From NCBI GenBank assembly GCA_035507035.1, contig DATJOJ010000065.1, forward strand, positions 1-64,000: DNA of 64,000 nt. The letters are read 5' to 3'. The translations under genes were made by a program, and so were the position numbers. This document shows positions 37,155 through 46,335 of the stretch, piece after piece. Each line of letters begins with the position of its first letter. Position 1 is the first letter of the stretch. The notes below the pieces were generated by a model. The model saw nothing but the letters and a program-made list of their open reading frames with translations, ran no database searches and was not told the DNA's origin. This stretch comes from DATJOJ01 sp035507035. Lineage in GTDB: Bacteria > Acidobacteriota > Terriglobia > Terriglobales > Acidobacteriaceae.

Positions 37155-38396
37155 TTGGCGCGACGCGTCGTAGTCACTGGGGTCGGCCTGATCTGCGGAG
37201 TGGGGAACACCGCTGAAGAAGCGTGGAAAAACCTGGTCGCAGGCCAGAGCGGAGTGTGCCGGATTACCCGGTTCGATGCGTCGCAATTCGCCTCACAAAT
37301 CGCCGCCGAAGTCAAAAACTTCGACCCCCTCCAGTTCATCGAGAAAAAAGAAGTCAAAAAGATGGGCCGTTTCATCCAGTTGGCCATGGCTGCCAGCGAC
37401 GACGCGATGAAACAAGCCGGCCTGCAGGTCACTGACGAAATCGCACCTCGTGTCGGCGTTCACATCGGTTCCGGCATCGGTGGGTTAGACGTGACCGAAC
37501 GGGAGCATCAGAATCTGCTCAACGGCGGCCCGCGAAAGATCTCGCCTTTTTATATTCCCGCCACCATCGTCAACCTGGCCGCTGGACATGTCAGCATTCG
37601 TTACAACACCAAGGGCGCAAACGAGGCTGCTTGCACCGCCTGTACATCCAGCACGCACTCGGTGGGCGATGCCCAGAAAATCATCGCCCGCGGCGATGCC
37701 GACGTGATGATCGCCGGCGGCACCGAAGCTGCCATTACGCCCATGAGCGTCGGTGGCTTCGCGGCCATGCGCGCCCTTTCGACGCGTAACGACGAACCCT
37801 CAAAAGCCAGCCGCCCATGGGACTCGGGGCGTGATGGTTTTGTGATCGGTGAAGGCGCCGGAATCCTGATCCTCGAAGAACTGGAATTCGCCCGCAAGCG
37901 CGGCGCGCGAATTCTCGCCGAAATCGCCGGTTATGGCATGAGCGGCGACGCTCACCATATTACGCAGCCTGCCGAAAATGGTGACGGCGCTTATCGCGTC
38001 ATGACCAACACGTTGAAGGATGCCAACGTGGCGCCGGAAAAAGTCGACTACATTAACGCTCACGGCACCTCAACTCCGCTTGGCGATGAGATCGAAACCA
38101 CCGCTATCAAGCGCGCCTTCGGCGACCATGCTTACAAGCTGGCGGTCAGTTCGACCAAGTCCATGACTGGCCACTTGCTGGGCGGAGCCGGCGGACTCGA
38201 GGCTGGCATCACCGTGATGGCTCTCCGTGACCAGGTTCTTCCGCCCACCATTAACCTCGAAAATCCCGATCCCAAATGCGATCTGGATTACGTGCCCAAC
38301 CATTCCCGCAAGGCCAAAATCGAATACGCCATGTCGAACTCCTTTGGCTTCGGCGGCACGAATGGGGCGCTGCTTTTCCGCCGCTGGAGCGAGTAG
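37155..38396 (+). CDS. fabF: Beta-ketoacyl-ACP synthase II
   Basis: Condensing enzyme that elongates acyl-ACP with malonyl-ACP. The 413-residue protein starts at a TTG directly after the acpP stop; the sequence begins ARRVVVTGVGLICGVGN and no in-frame ATG lies near. The catalytic triad is Cys 163 (TACTSSTH), His 303 (NAHGTSTPLGD) and His 340 (STKSMTGHLLGGAGG), and the end has SNSFGFGGTNGALLF. The operon acp-acpP-fabF is a fatty-acid elongation unit. A GATTCCC/GGGAATC hairpin follows at 38418-38441. Confidence 0.97.
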   Translation: MARRVVVTGVGLICGVGNTAEEAWKNLVAGQSGVCRITRFDASQFASQIAAEVKNFDPLQFIEKKEVKKMGRFIQLAMAASDDAMKQAGLQVTDEIAPRVGVHIGSGIGGLDVTEREHQNLLNGGPRKISPFYIPATIVNLAAGHVSIRYNTKGANEAACTACTSSTHSVGDAQKIIARGDADVMIAGGTEAAITPMSVGGFAAMRALSTRNDEPSKASRPWDSGRDGFVIGEGAGILILEELEFARKRGARILAEIAGYGMSGDAHHITQPAENGDGAYRVMTNTLKDANVAPEKVDYINAHGTSTPLGDEIETTAIKRAFGDHAYKLAVSSTKSMTGHLLGGAGGLEAGITVMALRDQVLPPTINLENPDPKCDLDYVPNHSRKAKIEYAMSNSFGFGGTNGALLFRRWSE

Positions 38397-38417
38397 CCAT
38401 ATCCCCTTCAGACGGGC

Positions 38418-38441
38418 GATTCCCGGCCACTTTGGGGAATC
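38418..38441 (+). terminator. Hairpin after fabF
   Basis: GATTCCC (38418-38424) pairs with GGGAATC (38435-38441) around a 10-nt loop, 22 bp after the fabF stop. No U-tract is present, so termination efficiency is uncertain. The rest of the gap to the PilZ gene shows nothing else. Confidence 0.4.
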
Positions 38442-38553
38442 CCTGATTCAGCACCAGGCCACTCCAGGTAATGACACCTTGGTACCCCGCCATTGTCCTT
38501 AATCGCGTTTGCCTCAGTGAACCTGGCGGGCCAGAATGACATCAGGAGCGCGA

Positions 38554-39267
38554 ATGGAACGAGCACCTGTCATTTCGGCTTCACCTATTACATCCGGAAA
38601 GAAATCGCCCGCGCGGGCCGCCTTAGTCGATCTCAAAGACCCGGTTCGCAATGTGATCGTGGACTGCTTCCGGCAATTCGGAGTCGAGACCGTCATCATG
38701 TCAGCCGGGGCCGAGGATCGCCTGCGGCGCGAAAAGTTTGAGGCTTGCGTGGTCCGGCTGGGACCGACCGCTGAACCCGTGATGGAGGCGGCGCGCACTT
38801 CGGCCTCCAATAGCCGCATCGTGCTTTACGGCCTCGGAGGGACCGCGCAGGAAGCCATGCGCTTTTCTAAGTACGGCATCAACGCCATCTTCCGTGAGCC
38901 TCTGGAACGACCCGCCGCCATCAAATTAGTTCGCGCTACCCAGATGTTGGTGCAACACGAGTTGCGCCGCTATGTGCGCATTCCCGTGATCACCGAAGTG
39001 GCCGTGGTATTAGCCGACAACCGCCGTTTGACTGCGACCAGCGTCGAAGTTAGCTCTGGCGGGATGTCGATGCGCAGCGCCGAGGACCTCAGTAATGGCC
39101 AAGCGGTCGAGGTTTCCTTTGCTCTTTTGACCTTACCGCGAGTTTGGGTGCGCGGCGCGATCGTATGGCGCAATGCCCCGGGCAAGACTTTCGGGGTCCG
39201 CTTCGACAATACCGACGACCGCCGGCTGCGTATCAAGGACTGGATTGAGGCCTATCTCGAAAACTGA
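38554..39267 (+). CDS. PilZ-domain protein with receiver-like N-terminal region
   Basis: The ATG at 38554 follows AGGAG by 5 nt (38536 is an earlier in-frame ATG without a site) and gives 237 residues. The N-terminal 120 or so residues resemble a degenerate receiver-type fold (NVIVDCFRQFGVETVIMS...RIVLYGLGGTAQEAM) without a clear phosphoacceptor pocket. The C-terminal half is a PilZ domain with RRYVRIPV (the RxxxR-type c-di-GMP contact) and VEVSSGGMSM where DxSxxG is canonical, so Asp is replaced by Glu. It is likely a cyclic-di-GMP effector; output is unknown. Confidence 0.82.
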   Translation: MERAPVISASPITSGKKSPARAALVDLKDPVRNVIVDCFRQFGVETVIMSAGAEDRLRREKFEACVVRLGPTAEPVMEAARTSASNSRIVLYGLGGTAQEAMRFSKYGINAIFREPLERPAAIKLVRATQMLVQHELRRYVRIPVITEVAVVLADNRRLTATSVEVSSGGMSMRSAEDLSNGQAVEVSFALLTLPRVWVRGAIVWRNAPGKTFGVRFDNTDDRRLRIKDWIEAYLEN

Positions 39268-39432
39268 ACTGTCCTGCGGTCACTAACCCCACCCAAGCGT
39301 GCCTCCCACGCCCGTTCAGCATGAACTCCTCGTCGAAACTTCACCATAACCTTGACAGCCGCTTTTCCCAAGCCGCAGAATGAGGTTAACGGGTGGCACG
39401 TGCTGAAGAAAGTTCGTGCCGAGGGGGCGTAC

Positions 39433-39642
39433 GTGGAACGTTTGAAAGGTACGGTGAAGTGGTTTAACAACGCGAAGGGTTATGGCTTTATCGGGCGGGA
39501 CGATGGCCCGGATGTGTTCGTGCATTACAGCGCGATAACGGCCGACGGTTACAAGAGCTTGCAAGAAGGCGATGCCGTGGAGTTCGAGATAACCCAGGGC
39601 CCAAAAGGTCCACAAGCGGCGAACGTCAGCAAAGCTTCTTGA
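39433..39642 (+). CDS. Cold-shock-family RNA-binding protein
   Basis: The GTG at 39433 with GAGGGGG 5 nt upstream gives 69 residues, the normal CspA length; the frame extends upstream without homology. It contains GTVKWFNNAKGYGFIGRDDG (RNP1) and VFVHYSAI (RNP2), then the third-strand region AVEFEITQGPKGPQAANV. It is a single-stranded nucleic-acid chaperone of the OB-fold type. Its neighbours (a PilZ protein and PolX) give no special context. Confidence 0.95.
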   Translation: MERLKGTVKWFNNAKGYGFIGRDDGPDVFVHYSAITADGYKSLQEGDAVEFEITQGPKGPQAANVSKAS

Positions 39643-39787
39643 ACTGCCGCTGCTGTCCAACCTTTTCTTACCGTACCGACTGACTCTTTCTCCCGCTAGA
39701 ACGACTCCAGTCGCGCGCGAGGAGTAGTGTTTTTACGCGACGACCTCAACTTTCTCTCCCGAGCAATCTTGTTTAATCTTGATGTAA

Positions 39788-41533
39788 ATGGACAACAAGG
39801 CCATTGCTGGCGTTCTCTACGAAACCGCGGATCTGCTGGAAATCGACGCCCAGGATTCCTTCCGCATCCGTTCTTATCGCAATGCGGCCCAGGCGATTGA
39901 GGCCCTGCCCCAGCAAATCTCCGACCTGATCCATGAGCCCAAGAAGATTCTGGAGATTCCCGGTATTGGCAAGGGAATGCTGGGGAACCTGCAAGAGATG
40001 TTCAAAGAGGGCCGGCTGTCGCTTCACTCCGAACTGCTCACAAAGTACCGTCCTTCCATGCTCGATCTCCTGAAGATTCAAGGCCTGGGCCCGAAGACCA
40101 TTGCCTTGATCTGGAGCGCTCATAAAGTCTGCGATGTGGAGAGCGTCGAGAAACTGGCTCGCGAAGGCAAGATTCGCGAACTTCCTCGCATGGGCGAGAA
40201 GCAGGAAGCCAAGCTGCTCAAGGCAATCGAAGATTACCGCCGCATCGCCGGCCGTTTTCTCCTCGACACGGCAGAAACCCAGGCGAAAAAAATTATTGAC
40301 CATCTGCGCGATTATCCCGGCGTAGAGAAAGTTACCCCTGCAGGCTCCCTTCGCCGCGGCCGCGAAACCGTTGGAGATCTCGATATTCTGGTCACAGGAA
40401 AAGCCTGCTGCGATGATGCTGAGCGCGAAAAGCTGATCGAGCGAATCATCCAATTGCCCGGCCTGATGGAAATCATCGCTCGCGGGGAAAACAAAGTCAG
40501 CTTCCGCATGCGCGGCGGCATGCAGGTCGACGTGCGCTTCCTCGCGCCTGAGTCCTTTGGCGCAGCCCTGCAATATTTCACCGGAAGCAAGGCGCATAAC
40601 GTGACCCTACGCCAGCGTGCGTTAAAAATGGGATACACGCTGAGCGAATACAGCCTCGCGTCGCTCGAAGACGAAAAGCCCGTTGCCGGCAAAACGGAAG
40701 AAGAAATCTACGCCAGGCTCAAGCTCGATTACATCCCTCCCGAGCTGCGCGAAAATTGTGGCGAAATCGATGCCGCCGAAAAACACGACCTCCCCAGCTT
40801 AATTTTGCAGGCCGACATTCAAGGCGATGTCCACATGCACACGGTCGAGACGGACGGCCGCAACACCATCGAAGAAATGGCCGAGGCAGCGCGGGCGCAT
40901 GAGTACAAGTACATGGCCATTACCGACCACTCCAAAAATCTGGCTTTCGCCAATGGCCTCGATGACAAGCGAGCGGTCGAACACATCAAGCGCATTCATG
41001 CGGCCAACCAGAAATTCGATGGCCTTAAGATTTTTGCCGGGGTCGAAGTCGACATCCTTGCCGACGGCAAACTCGATTTATCCGACTCGGTACTCGAGCA
41101 AATGGATCTGGTAATCGCCAGTGTGCATTCGCATTTCGGCCAGAGTCCTGCCGAGATGACCGACCGCCTGCTGAAAGCCGTCGAGAATCCGAATACATCC
41201 ATCATCGGCCATCCCACGGGAAGGCTTTTGCTGCGCCGCGACGCTTACCAATTCGACGTAGATGCGGTTCTCAAAGCCGCTGCTGAGCGCAAAGTCGCCA
41301 TGGAACTCAACGCCTATCCCGACCGCCTGGATTTGTGCGATCGCCATCTTCGGCTCGCCAAACAATACGGAGTGAAGATCGTCATCAATACCGATTCCCA
41401 CCACACCTCGCATCTGGATAAAATCCATTACGGAATTTTGCAAGCCCGCCGCGCCTGGCTGACGAAAGAGGACGTCCTGAACACTCTGCCCGTGGAGAAG
41501 TTTGGCAAGGCGATGAAGCATGCGTGGGCATAG
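39788..41533 (+). CDS. polX: DNA polymerase/3'-5' exonuclease PolX
   Basis: Family X repair polymerase for base-excision and gap repair, fused to a PHP exonuclease. The 581 residues contain N-terminal helix-hairpin-helix units (IPGIGKGMLGNL; IQGLGPKTIALIW), the palm catalytic Asp pair in GSLRRGRETVGDLDILVT, the third Asp in MQVDVRF, and the YFTGSKAHNV segment. The C-terminal PHP domain starts with DVHMHTVETDGRNTIEEM and continues ITDHSKNL, GVEVDIL, SVHSHF, IGHPTGRLLLRR, and NTDSHHT. No Shine-Dalgarno site is obvious. A heptamer-repeat run lies just after its stop. Confidence 0.96.
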   Translation: MDNKAIAGVLYETADLLEIDAQDSFRIRSYRNAAQAIEALPQQISDLIHEPKKILEIPGIGKGMLGNLQEMFKEGRLSLHSELLTKYRPSMLDLLKIQGLGPKTIALIWSAHKVCDVESVEKLAREGKIRELPRMGEKQEAKLLKAIEDYRRIAGRFLLDTAETQAKKIIDHLRDYPGVEKVTPAGSLRRGRETVGDLDILVTGKACCDDAEREKLIERIIQLPGLMEIIARGENKVSFRMRGGMQVDVRFLAPESFGAALQYFTGSKAHNVTLRQRALKMGYTLSEYSLASLEDEKPVAGKTEEEIYARLKLDYIPPELRENCGEIDAAEKHDLPSLILQADIQGDVHMHTVETDGRNTIEEMAEAARAHEYKYMAITDHSKNLAFANGLDDKRAVEHIKRIHAANQKFDGLKIFAGVEVDILADGKLDLSDSVLEQMDLVIASVHSHFGQSPAEMTDRLLKAVENPNTSIIGHPTGRLLLRRDAYQFDVDAVLKAAAERKVAMELNAYPDRLDLCDRHLRLAKQYGVKIVINTDSHHTSHLDKIHYGILQARRAWLTKEDVLNTLPVEKFGKAMKHAWA

Positions 41534-41562
41534 GCTCAGCCCTCAGCCCTCAGCATTCAGCC
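41534..41562. repeat. Heptamer repeat run after polX
   Basis: Four tandem copies of NNTCAGC (GCTCAGC, CCTCAGC, CCTCAGC, ATTCAGC) lie directly after the polX stop. This is the same repeat type seen near ftsZ, valS and rpe. Confidence 0.7.
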
Positions 41563-41628
41563 GACCCAACGATTAGAATCGCCGCAATGCAAAATTTGGC
41601 GGGATTGCAGCTACAATGATCTCTAGCC

Positions 41629-42213
41629 ATGCCGGAAGAAACCTCGCCCGCGCCACCAGCAGTTCCGCCAGAAGCTTCCCAACCCAAAACTGATTTCAAT
41701 ATTGGCGAGGAATTTGGCACCGCGAAGAAAAATTTGCCTCCAGTCAAGATTCTTCTGATCGGAGTCGCCCTCATTGTTGTCGCCTGGGGTATCGCTGGCC
41801 TGCTGCAGCGTCCGAAAACATCGGCAACGGGCTCGATCGATCAGGTGGTTTCGGTCGAAGTGCCGAATCAAAATCTGGTGCTGGTCGCGATCAATGTGAC
41901 TGTCCAAAACCATGGGTTGAAATCATTCTGGATTCATACGATCAAGGCCGACGTCGACACGCCCACCGGCAGCTTTTCCAGTGATGCCGCAAACGCAGTG
42001 GATTTTGAGCGCTACTATCAGGCCTTCCCAACATTGAAGCAATACGCCATCGCGCCCTTGTTGCCGGAAGCAAAGGTCTCACCGGGCGGTCAGCTAAGCG
42101 GCACTGTCGTTATCGGATTTCCCCTGACTGCCGACGCGTTTGCCGGCCGCAAATCGCTAAGAGTTAGCATCCAGCCGTATGATCAGCCCGTGCCGCTGGT
42201 ATTAACGAAGTGA
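41629..42213 (+). CDS. Hypothetical single-pass membrane protein
   Basis: The 194-residue protein has a Pro/Ala-rich cytosolic start (EETSPAPPAVPPEASQPK), one membrane helix (VKILLIGVALIVVAWGIAGLL) and an extracytoplasmic strand-rich domain (LVLVAINVTVQNHGLKSFWIHTIKADV...GQLSGTVVIGFPLT) like DUF4352/telokin-type domains that carry 'NVTVQN' and 'GxxxxGxVxF' strands. No catalytic residues are evident. It precedes the kinase gene at 42306 by 92 bp on the same strand. I do not recognise a named family with certainty. Confidence 0.6.
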   Translation: MPEETSPAPPAVPPEASQPKTDFNIGEEFGTAKKNLPPVKILLIGVALIVVAWGIAGLLQRPKTSATGSIDQVVSVEVPNQNLVLVAINVTVQNHGLKSFWIHTIKADVDTPTGSFSSDAANAVDFERYYQAFPTLKQYAIAPLLPEAKVSPGGQLSGTVVIGFPLTADAFAGRKSLRVSIQPYDQPVPLVLTK

Positions 42214-42305
42214 ACTTTGCAGTTCTTAGCGGTTAGAGGCTTTTGCCGCAAAGTGCGCAAAGTCTTTGTGGTTCATCGCCTCCCAGACCGCTATAATCCC
42301 CCTTC

Positions 42306-44990
42306 ATGCCACTTTCCGCCGGAACCCGCCTGGGCCCTTATGAAATCCAATCAGCCCTAGGCTCTGGCGGCATGGGAGAGGTCTACCGCGCCCGCGACAC
42401 CCGTCTTGATCGCACCGTGGCGATCAAGGTCCTCGCTTCCCACCTTGCTTCGTCCCCCGAACTCAAACAGCGCATGGAGCGTGAGGCGCGGGCCATTTCG
42501 TCGCTGAACCATCCTCACATTTGCCAACTCTACGACATCGGCTCCCAGGACGGCACCGACTTTCTGGTCATGGAGTTTCTCGAAGGCGAAACTCTTGCCG
42601 AGAGATTGCGCAAAGGTCCGCTGTCGCTCGGGGACTTGCTCAAAGTCGGAATTGCGGTAGCCGAAGCGCTTGAAGTCGCGCACAGAAGTGGGATTATCCA
42701 TCGCGACCTGAAACCGGGAAACATTATGCTCACGCAGGGCGGTGCCAAGCTAATGGACTTCGGACTGGCGAAGCCGCTTGGCTTGCAAGCGAGCCCAGCA
42801 CCATCGGGCACCGTCCCGGCATTCACCGCCGCCCCCACCATCAGCGGTGCCAGCCCATTCAGCCCTTTAACCACGGCCGGTAGCATCGTTGGCACGATCC
42901 AGTACATGTCGCCGGAGCAGATTGAAGGCAAAGAAGCCGACGCGCGCAGCGACATTTTCGCTTTCGGCGCTGTTCTGTACGAGATGGCAGCGGGAAAGCG
43001 GCCTTTTGAGGGCAAAAGTCAAATTTCGCTGGCCTCCTCGATTTTGGAAAAAGATCCCGAGCCGATCAGCACTATCAAGCCCCAGATTCCGCACACGTTT
43101 GATCACGTTCTGACGACCTGTTTACAAAAGAATCCAGAAGACCGTTATCAATCCGCCCACGACGTCAAACTGGAACTGAAATGGATTGCTGCCACGCCAT
43201 CTGCGCCTACGCCCGAAGCTGTCGCGTCTCCCGCGCCCGCGAGTAAGCAGGGCCGTCTCGCATGGATCGCTGCTGTCGTGCTGGCCATCATTTTGGGGGC
43301 GACCGCTGCCATCCTTCTTAACCGGCCGGCGCCCGTGCCATCCGTCCGCACCGCCATTAATCCTCCCGACAAAACTACGTTCAGCTTGACGGGCGATGAG
43401 GCCGGGCCGCCCGTACTTTCCCCAGATGGCGCCACGCTCGCATTTTCGGCCACGTCATCCGATGGCAAGACACTTTTGTGGGTCCGGCCGATGAACTCGC
43501 TCGAAGCTCATGCGCTTCCCGGCACCGAGGGAGTGTCCTTTCCCTTCTGGTCGCCCGACAGTCGCTCGATTGGATTCTTTGCAAGCGGGAAGCTGAAAAC
43601 GGTTGAGGTCGAGAGCGGATCAGTGCAGGTGGTATGCGATGCGCAAGTCGGGCGCGGCGGTACATGGGGCCCGGACGGCGTGATTCTGTTTTCGCCGACT
43701 CCGTCTGCCCCGATGGTGCGGGTTAGCACCAGCGCAGGCAATCCTGTTCCAATTACCAAGCTCGACCCGGCGAAGCATACATCGCATCGTTGGCCGTTTT
43801 TCCTGCCCGACGGCAAACACTATCTGTACCTCGCCATGCATCACGATCCATCGAAGGCCGCGAACAATACCATCTACTATGCGTCCGTTGACGGCAAAGA
43901 GAACCAGCCGCTGTTTCACTCTCAATCGAACGCGATTTATGCGAGCGGATTTCTCCTGTTCGCGCGAGACGACCAGTTGCTGGCGCAACCTTTCGATCCT
44001 GCCAACGGCAAACTCAGCGGCGAGCCGCGCAGCGTCGCCAGAGGGATCATGAATGACGTAAGCACCTGGCACATGGATGCCTCGGTCTCGAACAACGGCT
44101 TGCTGATTTTCGGCAGCGGCGGGAGCAGCGAAGTGCAATTGATTTGGGTGGACCGAACCGGGAAAGACATCGGTACCGTAGCTGATAAGCTCTCCGATCT
44201 GCAAGGAGCGCGGATCTCGCCGCAGGGTGACCGCGTCGCGCTGCAGATCAATGCCGGTGTAAATGATCTTTGGGTGCTGGATTTCGCGCGCGGCGTGCGT
44301 ACACGCCTGACTTTCGGACCAGTCGCCAATATTGGCCCGGTCTGGTCACCGGATGGCAAATGGATCGGGTATGCCTGTTTGAGCGGCGGTTATCAGTTTA
44401 GCTTGTGCCGCAAGCCTTCGGACGGCAGTGGAACCGAGGAAAAATTGTTTACCGAAGATCATCAGATCATGCCCACGGACTGGTCGCCGGACGGCAAGGA
44501 ATTGGTCTTCGAGCGGGCCATCGAAGCCCCGAAGGCCCAGATTTGGACCCTACCGGTTGAGGGCGATCACAAGCCCCGGATGTTGTTGGAGCGGGGCGCA
44601 AATGGCAGGCTTTCGCCGGATGGTCATTGGCTTGTCTATGACTCGGTCATATCCGGCCAAACCGAAGTTTATGTCGTTCCCTTCGACGGCGGCCAAGGAA
44701 AGTGGCAGGTTTCGGCCGCTGGAGGTATGTATCCCGAGTGGGGCAGGGACGGAAAAGAAATCTACTACATGGATTTGGCCGGGAATCTCTTGGCAGTGCC
44801 GGTAAAGGAGATTGGCGACGCACTGCAGTTTGGCTCACCTCAGACGCTGGTCAGCAAATGGACCATCGTCAACCAGCCTCTTTTCGACGTTGCCCCGGAT
44901 GGCAAGAAGATTCTGCTCGATCGCGTGGCGCAGCAGGTCACGCAGCCGCTCACCGTCGTCACGAACTGGACGGCCGAACTGAAGAAGTAG
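42306..44990 (+). CDS. Membrane Ser/Thr protein kinase with TolB-type beta-propeller sensor
   Basis: The 894-residue protein has a Hanks-type kinase domain (GSGGMGEVYRARD loop, VAIKVL lysine, HRDLKPGNIML catalytic loop, DFGLAKP) in the first 280 residues. A membrane helix (RLAWIAAVVLAIILGATAAILL) follows near 320-340, then a large propeller of PD40/WD40-like blades with repeated (S/W)SPDG(K/R) turns (FWSPDSRSIGFFASG, VWSPDGKWIGYACLS, DWSPDGKELVFE). The kinase domain is cytosolic and the propeller faces the periplasm, so ligand sensing there is plausible. It shares its kinase type, not its sensor, with the one at 16879-19284. Confidence 0.93.
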   Translation: MPLSAGTRLGPYEIQSALGSGGMGEVYRARDTRLDRTVAIKVLASHLASSPELKQRMEREARAISSLNHPHICQLYDIGSQDGTDFLVMEFLEGETLAERLRKGPLSLGDLLKVGIAVAEALEVAHRSGIIHRDLKPGNIMLTQGGAKLMDFGLAKPLGLQASPAPSGTVPAFTAAPTISGASPFSPLTTAGSIVGTIQYMSPEQIEGKEADARSDIFAFGAVLYEMAAGKRPFEGKSQISLASSILEKDPEPISTIKPQIPHTFDHVLTTCLQKNPEDRYQSAHDVKLELKWIAATPSAPTPEAVASPAPASKQGRLAWIAAVVLAIILGATAAILLNRPAPVPSVRTAINPPDKTTFSLTGDEAGPPVLSPDGATLAFSATSSDGKTLLWVRPMNSLEAHALPGTEGVSFPFWSPDSRSIGFFASGKLKTVEVESGSVQVVCDAQVGRGGTWGPDGVILFSPTPSAPMVRVSTSAGNPVPITKLDPAKHTSHRWPFFLPDGKHYLYLAMHHDPSKAANNTIYYASVDGKENQPLFHSQSNAIYASGFLLFARDDQLLAQPFDPANGKLSGEPRSVARGIMNDVSTWHMDASVSNNGLLIFGSGGSSEVQLIWVDRTGKDIGTVADKLSDLQGARISPQGDRVALQINAGVNDLWVLDFARGVRTRLTFGPVANIGPVWSPDGKWIGYACLSGGYQFSLCRKPSDGSGTEEKLFTEDHQIMPTDWSPDGKELVFERAIEAPKAQIWTLPVEGDHKPRMLLERGANGRLSPDGHWLVYDSVISGQTEVYVVPFDGGQGKWQVSAAGGMYPEWGRDGKEIYYMDLAGNLLAVPVKEIGDALQFGSPQTLVSKWTIVNQPLFDVAPDGKKILLDRVAQQVTQPLTVVTNWTAELKK

Positions 44991-45060
44991 TGGCCGCCTT
45001 GATCAACCCAGAAAACGCAAGGTTTATCCAGGCGGACTCTCCGCGTTGCTCCATTCTGGA

Positions 45061-45897
45061 CTATTGCCCCGCCGTCACCGGCGCGGGCGCACCTTTCGGC
45101 GTGCTCAGATAACCGGTAGCCTGCTTTTTGTCCACCGTCCAGACCACGAGTTCGAATAGTAGATGATCCCGGCCGCTGTAAAACTGGATCGGCTCGGCGA
45201 TGTTCCGGTCTTTCTTCTCGATGGTTCTGTCATCGGAGGTTACATTCAACGTGTACTTGCCCTTCTTGGGGTCAGTTTTCTTCAATTGCAAGCTCACCGT
45301 CGCTACCGGTTGCGGCTTGGCGCCCTTGATCAGGGTGAACTCATAGTAGTTGCGATCACCCTTATGCTTCAGGACCTCCAGATCGTCACGAGTATGCGCG
45401 ATCAAGCCGCTTTGCACTCCCAAATCTCCGATTGTGCTTTGCAGCTTCGCTTCGGTCGCCGCCAGTTCCGTCTTAGTGGAGTTGATGTCATTCTTGGCGC
45501 CGCCTAAATCCGATTTTACGTTGGCTACGTCGCCGCTGACTTGGCTGATCTGGCCGCCCTGCCGCTTTTGTTCCTGTGCAAGGCGCTGCTCCGCTGCCCG
45601 CTGCTCGCGCTGCAAGTCGGCGGAACGATCGGCCAACTCTTTCTTAGTCATGCCCAGTTGTTTGGCCAGCGTCTCCGAGTCGGCTTCCGCTGCCTGCATG
45701 CGCTTCGAGAGTTCGCCGATCTGGTCGTTGCTAGCGGACTGAGCTTTGGCCATCTCGTCGAGGCGCCCCTTCAGGTTGAAGAGGAAAAACAGAGAACCAG
45801 CGACATACAACACGGCCACGATGATCAAAACCCATTTGGCGGCATTTCCCCCTTGCTCGGAATGCACTTCGACTACCTGTTCGACTTCGTCGGCCAT
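45061..45897 (-). CDS. Coiled-coil single-pass membrane protein
   Basis: The 278-residue protein has a short N-terminus, a membrane helix (WVLIIVAVLYVAGSLFFLF, about 23-41), then a long heptad-rich region (about residues 45-165: GRLDEMAKAQSASNDQIGELSKRMQAAEADSETL...) and a C-terminal beta-rich part (YYEFTLIKGAKPQPVATVSLQLKK...YSGRDHLLFELVVWTVDKKQATGYL). AGGAG lies 6 nt before the ATG at 45897. It may sense or bridge envelope structures, but I recognise no named family. It is convergent with the kinase at 42306-44990. Confidence 0.6.
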   Translation of the reverse strand: MADEVEQVVEVHSEQGGNAAKWVLIIVAVLYVAGSLFFLFNLKGRLDEMAKAQSASNDQIGELSKRMQAAEADSETLAKQLGMTKKELADRSADLQREQRAAEQRLAQEQKRQGGQISQVSGDVANVKSDLGGAKNDINSTKTELAATEAKLQSTIGDLGVQSGLIAHTRDDLEVLKHKGDRNYYEFTLIKGAKPQPVATVSLQLKKTDPKKGKYTLNVTSDDRTIEKKDRNIAEPIQFYSGRDHLLFELVVWTVDKKQATGYLSTPKGAPAPVTAGQ

Positions 45898-46059
45898 GGG
45901 TTTCTCCTTGGTTTGTCTGGAATATCGCTCTTAATTGTTGTGCAGGACAGAAAAGCTGTCAATTAATTCAGAAAGGACTTCCCCGTGAAAAGTTGCCTGG
46001 GAACATTCTGGCGACAGGCGGCATGGTCTCCTTATTTCTTAGCGCGGCGCAGGATCATG

Positions 46060-46074
46060 CTAGGATATACCTAG
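46060..46074 (+). promoter_or_regulatory. Palindromic operator candidate of the toxin-antitoxin pair
   Basis: CTAGG (46060-46064) and CCTAG (46070-46074) are perfect inverted arms around ATATA, 9 nt before the antitoxin ATG. Such palindromes upstream of ribbon-helix-helix antitoxins are usual binding sites for the antitoxin-toxin complex. The central TATACC could be part of the -10 region. Confidence 0.6.
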
Positions 46075-46083
46075 GGAATAACT

Positions 46084-46335
46084 ATGGCTACCCTATACGT
46101 AGAGAATGTCCCCGACGACCTTTACGAAGCTCTGCGCAGTCGCGCTCGTCAGCACCGAAAGTCCATCGCCGCGGAGGTAGTGTTGTTATTACAAGAAAAC
46201 GTGGTTACCGAGGGCGAACTCAAGGCACGACAGCAATTCCTGCGCCAAGTTAAGAGTCTGCAGTCGCGCCGGCCCTTGAACAAAGGGCACTTCCCCTCCA
46301 CTGAGGAACTGCAACGACAGGACCGCCAGCGGTGA
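46084..46335 (+). CDS. Antitoxin, FitA/VapB-like ribbon-helix-helix
   Basis: The 83-residue protein begins with a ribbon-helix-helix domain (ATLYVENVPDDLYEALRSRARQHRKSIAAEVVLLLQE), the type seen in FitA and many VapB antitoxins, and has a basic toxin-binding tail (RQVKSLQSRRPLNKGHF). Its TGA overlaps the GTG of the toxin gene (GTGA), so the two are coupled. It should neutralise the PIN toxin and bind the palindrome at 46060-46074 as an autorepressor. Assignment rests on fold-like sequence plus gene order. Confidence 0.88.
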   Translation: MATLYVENVPDDLYEALRSRARQHRKSIAAEVVLLLQENVVTEGELKARQQFLRQVKSLQSRRPLNKGHFPSTEELQRQDRQR

